Shown piece after piece: positions 1-9,099 of a DNA stretch of 64,000 nt. Position numbers and translations under genes: made by a program. The notes under the pieces are model-generated. The model was not told where the DNA came from. It did no database searches and worked only from the letters and a program-made list of their open reading frames with translations. The stretch spans positions 124,001 through 188,000 of the forward strand of contig CACZBF010000001.1 of assembly GCA_902779355.1 (NCBI GenBank), written 5' to 3'. The DNA is from an uncultured Lachnospiraceae bacterium (GTDB taxonomy: Bacteria; Bacillota; Clostridia; Lachnospirales; Lachnospiraceae). Position 1 is the first letter of the stretch. Each line of letters opens with the position of its first letter.

Positions 1-70
1 CCGCATTCATCAATGTTTCCGGGATGTACTGGCCGCCATGAGCGCCGAACCGTCCGTTTGGATTTGTCAT
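1..70 (-). CDS. trpB: Tryptophan synthase beta subunit, N-terminal fragment cut by window edge
   Basis: Only the first 23 codons are inside the window; they read MTNPNGRFGAHGGQYIPETL and onward, the typical TrpB start (FGxxGGxYxPETL). TrpB joins indole and serine to tryptophan with PLP in the cytoplasm. An ACCTCC on the plus strand at 77-82 is its ribosome site. It follows trpF on the same strand after a gap of about 76 nt that carries a palindromic repeat, so it is the next gene of the trp operon. The identification rests on a short stretch, but the context makes it safe. Confidence 0.9.
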   Translation of the reverse strand, partial: MTNPNGRFGAHGGQYIPETLMNA

Positions 71-86
71 GTTTATACCTCCTTCT

Positions 87-129
87 GCATGAGGCGACAC
101 CAACGCAGTTGGTGACGGAGTCCTGATGC
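87..129. repeat. 43-nt imperfect palindrome, copy 1
   Basis: An inverted repeat with arms GCAT..ATGC, AGG..CCT and CACCAAC..GTTGGTG around a GCA loop. A second copy with the same layout and several base changes is at 30040-30082. Here it sits between trpF and trpB, so it would form a hairpin inside the operon transcript. It has no T-tract and is not a standard terminator; it may be a REP-like element or an mRNA processing signal. Confidence 0.6.
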
Positions 130-146
130 CTTGTTCATATATTACG

Positions 147-746
147 CTACACTACATTCACAGCCCTCTGAAAGGCCGCCATCTTTTCTCTGTCCTTGAT
201 GCCGTCCGTCTCGATCCCGGAACTGACATCCACTGCGTAGGGATGGGCTCTTTTGATCGCATCTGCTACGTTCTCAGGATCCAGACCTCCTGCCAGGAAA
301 TACGGACGTTTTACGTTGTGCAGGATCTCCCAGTCAAACGTCGTCCCCGTGCCGGCGCCGGAATCCAGCAGGATCAGATCTGCCGTACTCTTCTCTGCCG
401 TGCGCACGTCCTCTTCCGTTTTGACCTGAAAAGCCTGGATGAGCGGCTTCTGCGTCAGTGCACGGAGTGCTGCGATCTCCGCTTCGCCCTCCGACCCGTG
501 GAGCTGCGCGATGTCGATCACGCCCGTGTTCAGAAGGTCTGCGATCACTGCGGCCTCTTCATTCACAAACACGCCGACCGCTTGGATCTCCGGCCGGAGA
601 AGTGCTTTTAACTCCCGCGCTGTTTCCGGTGTCACGTAACGCTTGCTTTTTTTTGCAAACACAAACCCGATATAGTCCAGCTGCAGCTCGTTCACCGCTT
701 CGATGTCGGCGGGTCTTTTCAGCCCGCAAAATTTCATCTTTGTCAT
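147..746 (-). CDS. trpF: Phosphoribosylanthranilate isomerase TrpF
   Basis: Catalyses isomerisation of phosphoribosylanthranilate to CdRP, the third step from chorismate to tryptophan. The 199-aa product has the normal TIM-barrel length; it shows KFCGLKRPADI with the catalytic Cys near the start, DIAQLHGSE in the middle, LLDSGAGTGTTFDW and the phosphate-binding FLAGGLDPENV and AVDVSSGIE near the end. The ATG at 746 is chosen over an upstream ATG at 761 because GGAGG lies 8 nt before it and it overlaps the trpC stop as ATGA. Confidence 0.95.
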   Translation of the reverse strand: MTKMKFCGLKRPADIEAVNELQLDYIGFVFAKKSKRYVTPETARELKALLRPEIQAVGVFVNEEAAVIADLLNTGVIDIAQLHGSEGEAEIAALRALTQKPLIQAFQVKTEEDVRTAEKSTADLILLDSGAGTGTTFDWEILHNVKRPYFLAGGLDPENVADAIKRAHPYAVDVSSGIETDGIKDREKMAAFQRAVNVV

Positions 747-1525
747 CCCTGTTTCCTCCACTCTGCCAGCAACGCCTTCTTATCGACGGACCGCATCAGG
801 CTCTCCCCGACCAGCACCGCATCGACACCGATCTCCCGGAGTCTTTCGATATCCTCTTTCCCTTTGACGCCGCTCTCCGAGATAAAGACCACATCCTGTG
901 GCACGAGTTCGCGCAGGCGTTTGCTGTTTCCGGTGTCCACGGAAAAGTCTTTTAGGTTCCGGTTGTTGACGCCGATGATCTTTGCCCCGGCGGACAGCGC
1001 CATCTCGATCTCTTTCTCGTCATGGGTCTCCACGATCGCAGAAAGCCCGAGATCTTCCGCCAGCGCCCGGTACTGTGTAAGTTCCGTTTCACTTAAGATC
1101 GCACAGATCAGCAGCACCGCCGATGCACCGAGGTTTTTTGCCTCATAGATCATATAGGGATCTATGGTAAAATCCTTCCGGAGACACGGCGTTTGTACGG
1201 CAGCCGTGATCTCCTGCAGATAGTCATTGCTCCCGAGAAACCAGCGCGGTTCCGTGAGGACGGAGATCGCATCCGCGCCCGCCGCTTCGTACTCCTTCGC
1301 GATGGAAAGATAGGGAAAATCCGTCGCGATCAGTCCCTTTGACGGCGAGGCTTTTTTCACCTCGCAGATATAGGAAAGGCCGTCTTTTCGCAGCGCGTTT
1401 TCAAAGACCGGTTCGCCCTTTGGCAGCGCGCGTGCGCGTTTCTCCATCTCCTCCGCGGAAATCTTTTCTTTTGCCTGCGCCGTACGCACTCTGGCGTAGT
1501 CGGCAAGTTCATCCAGGATCGTCAT
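743..1525 (-). CDS. trpC: Indole-3-glycerol phosphate synthase TrpC
   Basis: Closes the pyrrole ring of CdRP to indole-3-glycerol phosphate. The 260-aa protein has the family hallmarks in order: [11 protein letters not shown] near residue 55, [15 protein letters not shown] near 85, [12 protein letters not shown] near 115, [12 protein letters not shown] near 185 and ISESGVKG near 215. It is a stand-alone enzyme, not fused to TrpF. Its ATG overlaps the trpD stop as ATGA and its own stop overlaps the trpF start, so the genes are translationally coupled. Confidence 0.96.
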   Translation of the reverse strand: MTILDELADYARVRTAQAKEKISAEEMEKRARALPKGEPVFENALRKDGLSYICEVKKASPSKGLIATDFPYLSIAKEYEAAGADAISVLTEPRWFLGSNDYLQEITAAVQTPCLRKDFTIDPYMIYEAKNLGASAVLLICAILSETELTQYRALAEDLGLSAIVETHDEKEIEMALSAGAKIIGVNNRNLKDFSVDTGNSKRLRELVPQDVVFISESGVKGKEDIERLREIGVDAVLVGESLMRSVDKKALLAEWRKQG

Positions 1526-2556
1526 GCGTTCTCCTCATCCGGTCTGTTGCTGATCTCGATCACTTTTTCCAGGGTCTTTGTCACGGCACCGCTGTCCAGA
1601 AGCTCTCCGGCGAGCACGATCCCGTCATTCACGCTCTTGGCTTTGCCGCCGATGTAAAGGGAAGCGCCGGCGTTCATCAGTACCGCATCCCGCTTCGGTC
1701 CCTTCTCCCCGTTTAAGATCGCACGCGTGATCTTGGCGTTTTCCTCCGGCGTCCCGCCGCGCAGATCCTCTTTCGTGCAGCGCGTCAGACCGAAATCCTC
1801 CGGCGTGATCACGTACCGCCGCACCCAGCCGTCCTTGATCTCGCAGACCGTGGTGGGCGCGCTCATGGAGATCTCATCGAGTTTATCCTGTCCGTAAACG
1901 ACCATGCCGCGGTTGACGCCGAGTGTGGTCAGCACCTGTGCGAGCGGCTCGACAAGGTATTCATCGTAAACGCCGAGCAGCTGCATGGAAGGACTTCCCG
2001 GATTAGTGAGCGGTCCCAAGATATTGAACACGGTGCGGAAGCCCAGCTCTTTCCGGATCGAGCCGACATATTTCATGGAGGTGTGGTACTTCTGCGCAAA
2101 GAAGAAGCACATCCCGGCTTCCTTCAACAGTTCTACGCAGCGTGCGGGGCTCTGCTGGATGTTGACGCCGAGCGCCTCCAGGCAGTCTGCCGTCCCGCAG
2201 AGGGAGGAAGCGGCGCGATTGCCGTGCTTTGCAACCTTCATGCCGCCGGCTGCCGCAACAAGGGCGGAGGTGGTGGAAATGTTGAAGCTCTGCGCATTGT
2301 CTCCGCCGGTGCCGACGATCTCAAACAGTTCCATATCGCTTTCCACTTTGGTCGCGTGCTCGCGCATTGCAGCGGCGCAGCCTGCGATCTCTTCCGTCGT
2401 TTCCGCTCTGGCGCTCTTTGTGGAAAGGGCTGACAGAAACGCCGCGTTCTGCGTCGGGGACGTTTGCCCGCTCATGATCTCGTTCATGACGGCATAGGCT
2501 TCGTCATAGGTCAGGTCCTCTTTGTTGACGATCTTTACAATGGCTTCTTTGATCAT
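1522..2556 (-). CDS. trpD: Anthranilate phosphoribosyltransferase TrpD
   Basis: Transfers phosphoribosyl from PRPP to anthranilate. The 344-aa product shows the PRPP loop [14 protein letters not shown] near residue 80, [16 protein letters not shown] near 107 and the NILGPLTNP region near 165. The start at 2556 ([10 protein letters not shown]) has AAAGGAGG 5 nt upstream; a longer reading to 2583 would swallow this ribosome site and was rejected. The start overlaps the trpG stop by ATGA. It is not fused to TrpG as it is in enterobacteria. Confidence 0.96.
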   Translation of the reverse strand: MIKEAIVKIVNKEDLTYDEAYAVMNEIMSGQTSPTQNAAFLSALSTKSARAETTEEIAGCAAAMREHATKVESDMELFEIVGTGGDNAQSFNISTTSALVAAAGGMKVAKHGNRAASSLCGTADCLEALGVNIQQSPARCVELLKEAGMCFFFAQKYHTSMKYVGSIRKELGFRTVFNILGPLTNPGSPSMQLLGVYDEYLVEPLAQVLTTLGVNRGMVVYGQDKLDEISMSAPTTVCEIKDGWVRRYVITPEDFGLTRCTKEDLRGGTPEENAKITRAILNGEKGPKRDAVLMNAGASLYIGGKAKSVNDGIVLAGELLDSGAVTKTLEKVIEISNRPDEENA

Positions 2557-3137
2557 TTCGTGCCTCCTTTTTGCAGTGTACAAAAGTTGTTTAACATCGT
2601 TCTTCCTTCCGGCGTCAGGATCGATTCCGGATGGAACTGAACGCCGTAGATCGGATACTCCTTATGCCGGACGGCCATCACTTCGCCGTCCGCGGTCTCT
2701 GCCGCGATGACGAGCTCGTCCGGGATCGTGTCGCGCTCCGCCGCAAGGGAATGATAGCGGGCGACTTTTGTGCGGCTCTCACACCCCTTAAAGAGCGGGC
2801 AGTCCATATCAAGCGTCGCTTCCGACTGCTTGCCGTGCATGAGCTTCTTCGCATGCACGATCGTTGCGCCAAACGCCGCGCAGATCGCCTGATGCCCGAG
2901 GCAGACACCGAGCAGCGGGAATTCGCTGCCAAGCTGCTTCACCACCTCAATGCAGACGCCTGCGTCCTCCGGACGTCCGGGGCCGGGAGAAAGGATGATG
3001 CAGTCCGGTGCCATCGCGCGGATCTCCTCCACGATCTTTTCGTCGTTGCGGATCACACAGATCTCCGGGTTGATCTCGCCGATCATCTGATAGAGGTTAT
3101 AAGAAAAGCTGTCGTAGTTATCGATCAAAAGGATCAT
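2553..3137 (-). CDS. trpG: Anthranilate synthase glutamine amidotransferase TrpG
   Basis: Hydrolyses glutamine and feeds ammonia to TrpE. The 194-aa class I amidotransferase has [15 protein letters not shown] at the start, [13 protein letters not shown], the nucleophile in GVCLGHQAI, and the C-terminal His/Glu pair in [10 protein letters not shown]. The start at 3137 follows AGGAGG; the open frame continues upstream into trpE but lacks a signal there. The trpE stop overlaps this start as ATGA, matching one-to-one synthesis of the two subunits. Confidence 0.96.
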   Translation of the reverse strand: MILLIDNYDSFSYNLYQMIGEINPEICVIRNDEKIVEEIRAMAPDCIILSPGPGRPEDAGVCIEVVKQLGSEFPLLGVCLGHQAICAAFGATIVHAKKLMHGKQSEATLDMDCPLFKGCESRTKVARYHSLAAERDTIPDELVIAAETADGEVMAVRHKEYPIYGVQFHPESILTPEGRTMLNNFCTLQKGGTK

Positions 3138-4600
3138 TTCTCCACCTCCTGTCCGAGTGTCAGCGCCGTCAGCGAGGCCCTCGCTTTGTTCAGGCACTCC
3201 TCAAATTCTTTTTCCGGTACGGAGTCCGCGACGATCCCGGCGCCGCTCCGTACGAAGACCTTGCCGTTCTTCCGGTACACGATCCTGATTGCAATGCAAA
3301 GATCCATGTTCCCGGTGAAATCGATATAACCAAGTGCGCCGCCGTAGATGCCGCGCTTGTTGTTCTCGAGTTTGGCGATCAGTTCGCAGGCTCTGATCTT
3401 CGGCGCGCCGGAAAGTGTGCCTGCCGGCAGGACCGCTTCCATTGCATCCAGTGCATCTTTTCCTTCTTTGATCTTGCCGCGCACGGTCGAGCCGATGTGC
3501 ATCACGTGCGAGAACCGCTCGATGCTGTGGAGTTTTTCCACCGCAACACTGCCGAATTCGCTGACCTTCCCGAGGTCGTTCCTGCCGAGGTCGACGAGCA
3601 TGTTGTGCTCCGCAAGTTCTTTCTCATCAGCAAGAAGCTCTGCCTCGAGCCGTTTATCCTCTTCCTCCGTTTTGCCTCTCGGCCTTGTACCCGCAAGCGG
3701 AAATGTATGCAGGACGCCGTCTTCCAGTTTCACCAGCGTCTCCGGTGACGCGCCTGCGATCTCGACATCGGTGCCGCAGAAATAAAACATATACGGAGAC
3801 GGGTTGATCGTGCGCAGCATCCGGTAGGTATCAAAGAGGCTTCCTTCAAACTGCGCGGACAGGCGGTTCGAAAGCACGATCTGGAAGATCTCGCCCTCGC
3901 GGATCGCTTCCTTCGCCTGTTCCACCATGTCGCAGAACTGCTCCTTTTCAAAAAGCGGCTTCACCTCGGAAAGGAGACGGCTTTCGGGCTCCTCAAATTT
4001 CTTTCCGTGACGGAGGAGGTCTGCCATGGCGGCCAGTTCTTCCACCGCCTCGCGGTAATGCTCTTCGGGCTTGTCCAGCCGCATGTTCACGATCAGGATG
4101 ATCTTCTGACGGATATGGTCAAACGCGATCACGCGGTCAAACAGCATCAGATCCATGTCCTGGAACCGCTCGGTGTCCTCGACCGGGATCCGCACCTTCG
4201 GCTCACTGTAGCCGAGGTAATCGTAGGAGAAATAGCCTACGAGCCCGCCGGTAAAAGGAGGAAGATCTGAAAACCGCGGGCTCCTCCACTGCTGCATGAT
4301 CTGTCGCACTTCTTTCGAGGGATGATCGGTCTGCCCTTCCTTGAAACTGCCGGAAAGCGTCCCGGAAAGACAAGCGATCGTCTCCTTCGGCTCATAGCCG
4401 AGAAACGTATACCGTCCCCAGGTCTCGTCCGCCTGCGCGGATTCCAGCAGAAAGCAATGTTTGGAAACTGCCTTCAGGATCCGCACCGCTTCGATCGGTG
4501 TCGTGAAATCCGACAGGATCTCCGTACTCACGGGCACGACATCGTAGGCGCCGCCTGCTGCGATCTTCTGCACTTCTGATAATTCCGGTCTTACTCGCAT
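3134..4600 (-). CDS. trpE: Anthranilate synthase component I TrpE
   Basis: Makes anthranilate from chorismate with ammonia from TrpG; first gene of the operon. The 488-aa protein carries the tryptophan-feedback site LLES near the N-terminus and the chorismate-binding domain at the C-terminus (TFPLAGTRPRGKT, DLGRNDLG, PAGTLSGAPK, GGALGYIDFTGNMD). The start at 4600 (MRVRPEL) has GGGAGGG in front; an upstream ATG at 4666 lies inside the T-box terminator and is rejected. Expression is expected to follow charging of tRNA-Trp through the leader upstream. Confidence 0.96.
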   Translation of the reverse strand: MRVRPELSEVQKIAAGGAYDVVPVSTEILSDFTTPIEAVRILKAVSKHCFLLESAQADETWGRYTFLGYEPKETIACLSGTLSGSFKEGQTDHPSKEVRQIMQQWRSPRFSDLPPFTGGLVGYFSYDYLGYSEPKVRIPVEDTERFQDMDLMLFDRVIAFDHIRQKIILIVNMRLDKPEEHYREAVEELAAMADLLRHGKKFEEPESRLLSEVKPLFEKEQFCDMVEQAKEAIREGEIFQIVLSNRLSAQFEGSLFDTYRMLRTINPSPYMFYFCGTDVEIAGASPETLVKLEDGVLHTFPLAGTRPRGKTEEEDKRLEAELLADEKELAEHNMLVDLGRNDLGKVSEFGSVAVEKLHSIERFSHVMHIGSTVRGKIKEGKDALDAMEAVLPAGTLSGAPKIRACELIAKLENNKRGIYGGALGYIDFTGNMDLCIAIRIVYRKNGKVFVRSGAGIVADSVPEKEFEECLNKARASLTALTLGQEVEK

Positions 4601-4628
4601 GGTCTTTCCCTCCCTGATAACGTTGCAT

Positions 4629-4672
4629 AAAAAAACGCCCTCAACAAAACAATCTCGTTTTGTCAAGGACGA
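4629..4672 (-). terminator. Intrinsic terminator of the trp T-box leader
   Basis: On the minus strand the arms GTCCTTGACAAAAC and GTTTTGTTGAGGGC pair with some G-U pairs around GAGATT and are followed by seven T. It ends about 30 nt before trpE, and its 5' arm lies next to the T-box sequence, as expected for the terminator that competes with the antiterminator. Confidence 0.88.
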
Positions 4673-4920
4673 ATCTGCTCATTTACTCAAGTGATCCGCG
4701 GTGCCACCTTGTTTCACGGAATGACCCGTGCCCTTAGCGGGATACCTGCATATCCCCGGCAATTCACGTCTGCCTGCAACGTCGCGGAATACTCGGAGGT
4801 CTCTCCTTTGACCGCGCCCTCAGAAGTCCATTCAGCCCTGCACTTATCGCTGCAATCTCACCGTCTGCAGCTCTCTCATCATAAGGAGGCAACGCCTACT
4901 CACTCTTCCTCAACGGTTTA
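4629..4920 (-). promoter_or_regulatory. Tryptophan T-box riboswitch upstream of trpE
   Basis: The minus strand contains AAGGTGGCACCGCGG (about 4690-4704), the near-invariant T-box that forms the antiterminator with uncharged tRNA. Upstream is a Stem I region beginning GAGGAAGAGTGAGTAG, with a GAATGGAC context in which UGG at complement 4827-4829 is the likely specifier for tRNA-Trp. A terminator follows just before trpE. When tRNA-Trp is uncharged it should stabilise the antiterminator and let the operon be read. The specifier is assigned by eye, not by folding. Confidence 0.9.
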
Positions 4921-4924
4921 GAAA

Positions 4925-4954
4925 AAAATACCACAACTCTCCTCCCCGTGTCAA
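4925..4954 (-). promoter_or_regulatory. Promoter of the trp operon
   Basis: TTGACA (complement 4949-4954), an 18-nt spacer and TATTTT (complement 4925-4930) lie directly before the T-box leader and just after the hflX stop codon. Position and spacing suit a vegetative promoter that starts the leader near 4918. Confidence 0.65.
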
Positions 4955-4963
4955 TCACTTTTT

Positions 4964-6184
4964 TCACGCCATCCCCTTCGGGACGTAAGCGTCGATCTCG
5001 ATGCCGTCTGACACATATTCCTCGGATAAAAGCTGCCCGTACTGCCTGATCAGGGCAAGCCGGCCGGCATCCCGGTATGGGATGACCGTGTGGATATGAA
5101 CACGGTTCTCCTTCAAAAGTTTGTCCAGCGCGGCAAACAGGGCTTCTTTTCCTTCGCCTGTCTTTGCGGAAAATCTGACGGACAGGTCTGCTCTTGGGTC
5201 TCTTAAGATCTCGCCCGACTCCGGAAGGTCGCACTTGTTCCAGACGATAAGGATCGGCTTTCCTGTGATCTTAAGGTCAGAAAGCGTATCGTACACCACC
5301 TTGCAGTGGTGATCTGCTTCCGAATCTGCACTGTCCACGATGTGGATCAGGATGTCCGCATACTGTGCCTCCTCCAGCGTGCTGCGGAAAGCATCGATCA
5401 AATGATGCGGGAGTTTGTTGATAAAGCCCACCGTATCCGTCAGCAGGATCTTTTGGCCGTTCCCCATGTCCAAGCCCCTTGTCGTGGGATCGAGCGTGGC
5501 AAAAAGCTTATCCTCCGACAAGACGTCCGAGCCGGTCAGGAAATTTAAAAACGTGGATTTCCCGGAGTTCGTGTATCCAACCAGCGCCATCGTCGGCAAT
5601 GCGCTTTCCATGCGCCGTTTCCGGGTCGTTTCGCGAACGCGTTTCATATCTTTGATCGCCGCAGAAAGCGTGGCGATCCTGCTTTTTATCACGCGTCTGT
5701 CTGTCTCAAGTTTCGTCTCGCCGGGGCCTCTTGTCCCGATGCCGCCTCCCAGACGGGATAACGCTTTTCCCATGCCGGCAAGGTGGGATGCCCGGTATTT
5801 TAGCTGCGCCATCTCCACCTGGAGTTTTCCTTCCTTTGTGGTGGCGTGCGCGGCAAAAATATCAAGGATCAGAAGCGTCCGATCCAGCACCTTCGTTTCC
5901 AGGAGGTCGGACAGATTCTTCATCTGCGCCGGCGACAGCTCGTCATCGCAGACGATCCCCACCGCGCCTTCTTCCTCCACGATCCACCGGAGTTCTTCTG
6001 CCTTGCCTCTGCCAATATAGGTGGCGGCATCCGGGTGCGGGAGGTTCTGCGTCACCTGATCGATCGCTGTCCCTCCTGCCGTTTCAAGCAGGTCCGCCAG
6101 TTCTCCCAGGGATATGCGCGTATCCTCCTCACTTCCCACCGCAACCAGAATGTATGCTTCTTTCTTCTCCTCAAAACCTGTCAA
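4964..6184 (-). CDS. hflX: Ribosome-associated GTPase HflX
   Basis: A 406-aa GTPase of the Obg-HflX group that rescues and splits stalled ribosomes. Residues 1-185 form the HflX N-terminal domain, with the glycine-rich LSRLGGGIGTRGPGETKLE near its end. The G domain follows: G1 GYTNSGKST near 202, G2 region DPTTRG, G3 DTVGFI near 250 and G4 NKCDLP near 315. Length is normal. It is downstream of ybaK on the same strand with a 115-nt gap and probably has its own promoter there. Confidence 0.95.
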   Translation of the reverse strand: MTGFEEKKEAYILVAVGSEEDTRISLGELADLLETAGGTAIDQVTQNLPHPDAATYIGRGKAEELRWIVEEEGAVGIVCDDELSPAQMKNLSDLLETKVLDRTLLILDIFAAHATTKEGKLQVEMAQLKYRASHLAGMGKALSRLGGGIGTRGPGETKLETDRRVIKSRIATLSAAIKDMKRVRETTRKRRMESALPTMALVGYTNSGKSTFLNFLTGSDVLSEDKLFATLDPTTRGLDMGNGQKILLTDTVGFINKLPHHLIDAFRSTLEEAQYADILIHIVDSADSEADHHCKVVYDTLSDLKITGKPILIVWNKCDLPESGEILRDPRADLSVRFSAKTGEGKEALFAALDKLLKENRVHIHTVIPYRDAGRLALIRQYGQLLSEEYVSDGIEIDAYVPKGMA

Positions 6185-6299
6185 CGCTGATCCTCTCCTC
6201 CGTTGGATGTCTGTACTCCATCAGATATGCTTTTCTCATGTTCATGACTACCCTTACACCTGCTCCTTAAATCTCAGAATGAAAAGAACTGCACCCCAA

Positions 6300-6779
6300 C
6301 TACTCTCCTGCTATATCTGCCAACTTACAACCAGTCACCGCGATCAGGTCATCCGGCGCGAGTTCTATTTGGAAGCCCACTTTTCCGGCACTGACAAAGA
6401 TCCTTTCATAAAGCCCGGCTGTTTCATGGATGAATGTCGGAAATGGTTTCTTCATACCGATGGGAGAACACCCGCCATGTACATATCCTGTAAGCGGTAA
6501 AAGATCTTTCTGTTTGATCATGCTGACTGCCTTTTCTCCGGATGCTTTTGCCGCTTTCTTGAGATCCAGCTCTGTAATGACAGGGATCACAAAGACATAG
6601 TATGCCCCACTCTTTCCCTGTGTCACCAAGGTCTTGAACACTCTGGATGCATCTTCTCCGAGAGATTGCGCTATTTCTTCTCCTTTCAGGGAAGGATTTG
6701 CGTCATAGGTACGGCTCTCATAGGAAATCTTCTTTCCATCCAGAACACGCATGACATTCGTTTTTTCTTCTTTTTTCAC
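6300..6779 (-). CDS. ybaK: YbaK/EbsC-type Cys-tRNA(Pro) deacylase
   Basis: A 159-aa member of the YbaK family, which removes cysteine mischarged onto tRNA-Pro. Motifs seen are FKTLVTQGKSG with the active-site lysine near residue 50, YYVFVIPV, DLKKAAKASGEK and the GYVHGGCSPIG loop near 98-108. It starts 17 nt after the stop of the HMCES-like gene and is probably in the same transcript. The start has no closer in-frame alternative with a better ribosome site. Confidence 0.92.
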   Translation of the reverse strand: MKKEEKTNVMRVLDGKKISYESRTYDANPSLKGEEIAQSLGEDASRVFKTLVTQGKSGAYYVFVIPVITELDLKKAAKASGEKAVSMIKQKDLLPLTGYVHGGCSPIGMKKPFPTFIHETAGLYERIFVSAGKVGFQIELAPDDLIAVTGCKLADIAGE

Positions 6780-6796
6780 AGGATCTGTCTCCCTCT

Positions 6797-7414
6797 CTAC
6801 CCGAATATCCTCATCTGTTCGTAATCCTGCTCGTGGAGCAGCGCCGGCATCTTCTTTTCAAGGAAACGCGGGAACTCTTTTTCCTCCCGGATCCACAGCA
6901 GGATCTCGTCCTTCTCAAGGATTACCGGCATCCGGTCGTGAGTCTGTCTCATGGAATCATTGGCCTCTGTTGTCAGGATGATGAAGCGGCTCTCCTTGCC
7001 AAAACTCCGGTAAAAGCCCGCAAAATACAGCATGTCCTTCTTTTCCCGGTAAAATGTGACCTTTGTCTTGGAGCGATCCCATTCATAGAAACGGCTGGCC
7101 GGAATGATGCAGCGGCGCCGCAGGATGCTGTCCGAAAAGGCAGGTTTTTGCAGGACCGTCTCTGCGCGGGCGTTGATCAGAAGCCCCTTTCCTTTCGGAT
7201 TCGGAAATCCCCATATCATCTCTGCCGCTTCAAAGCTCCCCGCACTTTCTTTCAGAACAAGCGCGCTGCTTCCCGGAAAAACGTCATGCCCCTCCGGAGA
7301 TGCAAACGCCTCCGTCCCGGATATGCTCTCTGCCCGGAACTGCCCGTGAAGCTCTTTGAGCAGGGCGCGCACTTCTTTTTCAAAGGTATCCTTTACATAA
7401 TATCTTCCACACAT
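6797..7414 (-). CDS. SOS response-associated peptidase / HMCES-like (DUF159)
   Basis: A 205-aa protein of the HMCES/YedK family, which crosslinks to abasic sites in single-stranded DNA through its N-terminal cysteine. It starts MCGRYY, so Cys2 is in place; NARAET near residue 75, CIIPASRFYEW near 93-103 and THDRMPVIL near 153 are the other family motifs. It diverges from a Y-family polymerase across a perfect LexA box, so SOS control is likely. The ribosome site is weak (AAGATCAG). Confidence 0.94.
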   Translation of the reverse strand: MCGRYYVKDTFEKEVRALLKELHGQFRAESISGTEAFASPEGHDVFPGSSALVLKESAGSFEAAEMIWGFPNPKGKGLLINARAETVLQKPAFSDSILRRRCIIPASRFYEWDRSKTKVTFYREKKDMLYFAGFYRSFGKESRFIILTTEANDSMRQTHDRMPVILEKDEILLWIREEKEFPRFLEKKMPALLHEQDYEQMRIFG

Positions 7415-7449
7415 ACTCTGATCTTATCACAACTTCCTCAAAATTTCTA

Positions 7450-7478
7450 TTGAAAAATCGAACATATGTTCGTATAAT
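7450..7478 (+). promoter_or_regulatory. SOS promoter of the Y-family polymerase gene
   Basis: TTGAAA at 7450-7455, a 17-nt spacer and TATAAT at 7473-7478, followed 25 nt later by the ATG at 7503 with GGAGGGG in between. The LexA box fills most of the spacer, so bound LexA would block RNA polymerase directly. Confidence 0.85.
7459..7472. promoter_or_regulatory. LexA (DinR) box
   Basis: CGAACATATGTTCG, a perfect palindrome matching the Gram-positive LexA consensus CGAAC-N4-GTTCG. It lies between -35 and -10 of the rightward gene and about 45 nt upstream of the leftward HMCES-like gene, so one box can serve both DNA-damage genes. Confidence 0.92.
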
Positions 7479-7502
7479 GAGTGTACCATTCGGAGGGGGA
7501 AG

Positions 7503-8765
7503 ATGGAGCATTTTTATCTTTGTATCGATCAGAAGAGTTTTTACAGCAGTGTAGAGTGCCATGAGCGGGGGCTGGACGCCATGACCACGGATCTTGTGGT
7601 GGCGGATCCCGCCCGCGGCAAGGGCACCATCTGCCTTGCCGTCTCCCCTTCCCTGAAGAAAAAGGGCGTGAGAAACCGCTGCCGCGTCTACGAGATCCCC
7701 GGGCAGCTGGAGTACATCATGGCGCCGCCGCGGATGCAGCTTTACATCGACTATGCTGCCAGGATCTACGGCATCTTCCTGCGCTATCTTTCCAAGGACG
7801 ATATCCATGTGTATTCGATCGATGAAGCGTTTCTGGATGTGACGCCTTACCTTGCGCTGTATCGCACGGATGCCAGGACGCTCGGCCTGCGCATCATGGG
7901 GGATCTATTGAACGAGCTTGGGCTTCCCTCTTCCTGCGGGATCGGGACCAATCTGTATCTGACCAAGATCGCGCTGGATATCACGGCAAAACGCACCAGA
8001 GACCGGGTGGGGTTTCTGGACGAGGCACTGTATCGCGAATCCCTCTGGGATCACCGGCCGCTCACCGATTTCTGGCAAATCGGGCACGGGATCGAGCGGC
8101 GGCTGCATTCCATGGGGATCTACACCATGCGTGACATCACCATTGCAGATCCCGTCTATCTCCGGAAAGTCTTCGGGGTTGACAGCGAGATCCTCATCGA
8201 CCACGCCTGGGGGCGGGAGTCCGTCACGATGCAGGAGATCAAGGCCTATACCGTGAACCGCCATTCCCTCTCCAGCGGCCAGGTGCTGCTCAGGGACTAT
8301 GCTTATGCGGAGGCCCTGCTGATCGTAAAGGAAATGGCGGAGCTCTCCTGCCTGGATCTCGTGGACCGACATCTGGTGACCAATTCGCTTTCGCTCTACG
8401 TGGGCTATACCAAGGACACGCTCCCGCCGTCCCGGGGCACCATCACCATGACCGTCACCACCAGTTCCTCCCGGATCATCGCCTCCTACTTCGTAAAACT
8501 GTACGAGCGGATCACGGACCGGATCATCCCCATCCGCCGCATCATTCTGAACTTCAACGACGTGATCCCGGAAGAGCTGGAGCAGTTTGACCTCTTCACG
8601 GATCCGGACAGTATCATCCGGGATCGCGCCATGAAGCGGGCCATCCTCGAATTGCAGGAAAAGTATGGGAAGGGCGTGGTCCTGAAAGGGATGAATCTGC
8701 TGCCGGAGGGCACCACCAGGGAGCGGGTGCATCAGATTGGAGGGCACAAAAATGGGCTTGCGTAA
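7503..8765 (+). CDS. Y-family DNA polymerase (UmuC/UvrX-like lesion bypass)
   Basis: A 420-aa error-prone polymerase. Catalytic motifs are CIDQKSFYSSVEC at the N-terminus, where the family has a D of the metal site, and VYSIDEAFLDVTPY near residue 105 with the second D-E pair; the GIGTNLYLTKIALDITAK helix near 155 and the HSLSSGQVLLRDY little-finger entry near 255 follow. It belongs to the plasmid/phage-like UvrX/YqjW branch rather than the DinB core branch, which also fits its partner gene. The next gene overlaps its end. Confidence 0.93.
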   Translation: MEHFYLCIDQKSFYSSVECHERGLDAMTTDLVVADPARGKGTICLAVSPSLKKKGVRNRCRVYEIPGQLEYIMAPPRMQLYIDYAARIYGIFLRYLSKDDIHVYSIDEAFLDVTPYLALYRTDARTLGLRIMGDLLNELGLPSSCGIGTNLYLTKIALDITAKRTRDRVGFLDEALYRESLWDHRPLTDFWQIGHGIERRLHSMGIYTMRDITIADPVYLRKVFGVDSEILIDHAWGRESVTMQEIKAYTVNRHSLSSGQVLLRDYAYAEALLIVKEMAELSCLDLVDRHLVTNSLSLYVGYTKDTLPPSRGTITMTVTTSSSRIIASYFVKLYERITDRIIPIRRIILNFNDVIPEELEQFDLFTDPDSIIRDRAMKRAILELQEKYGKGVVLKGMNLLPEGTTRERVHQIGGHKNGLA

Positions 8766-9069
8766 ATATGCAGACCGCGCCAAGATCTTCGCCCCTTTCG
8801 ATGCTTTAAAGGGGCTTCAGGATGCCCTGCGGGAACAGGAACGGATCGTTGTGCGGATGGAGAAAAAAGAGCTTCTCCCGGATCAGGCAGAGCTCATCGA
8901 CCGGCAGCTTCATAGCCTGCAGACCGGAGATCTCATTGAGATCATTTACTATGACGGGGATTCCTATGTGAAAAAGACAGGCCTCGTTTCCGGGATCTTC
9001 CCGGAAGAAAAAGAGATCCGGGTGGTAGGCACCGGGATCTCCTTTGCAGACATTTATTCGATCAATTAG
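8752..9069 (+). CDS. YolD-like protein
   Basis: A 105-aa protein starting MGLRKYADRAKIFAPFDAL, the pattern of YolD-like proteins that are commonly encoded next to UvrX-type Y-family polymerases and thought to assist them as UmuD-like partners. The ATG at 8752 has GGAGGG 7 nt upstream and overlaps the polymerase gene by 14 nt, so the two are translationally coupled and share SOS control. Confidence 0.85.
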   Translation: MGLRKYADRAKIFAPFDALKGLQDALREQERIVVRMEKKELLPDQAELIDRQLHSLQTGDLIEIIYYDGDSYVKKTGLVSGIFPEEKEIRVVGTGISFADIYSIN

Positions 9070-9099
9070 GAAACAAGAAACCATTCTACATCTTATGGA

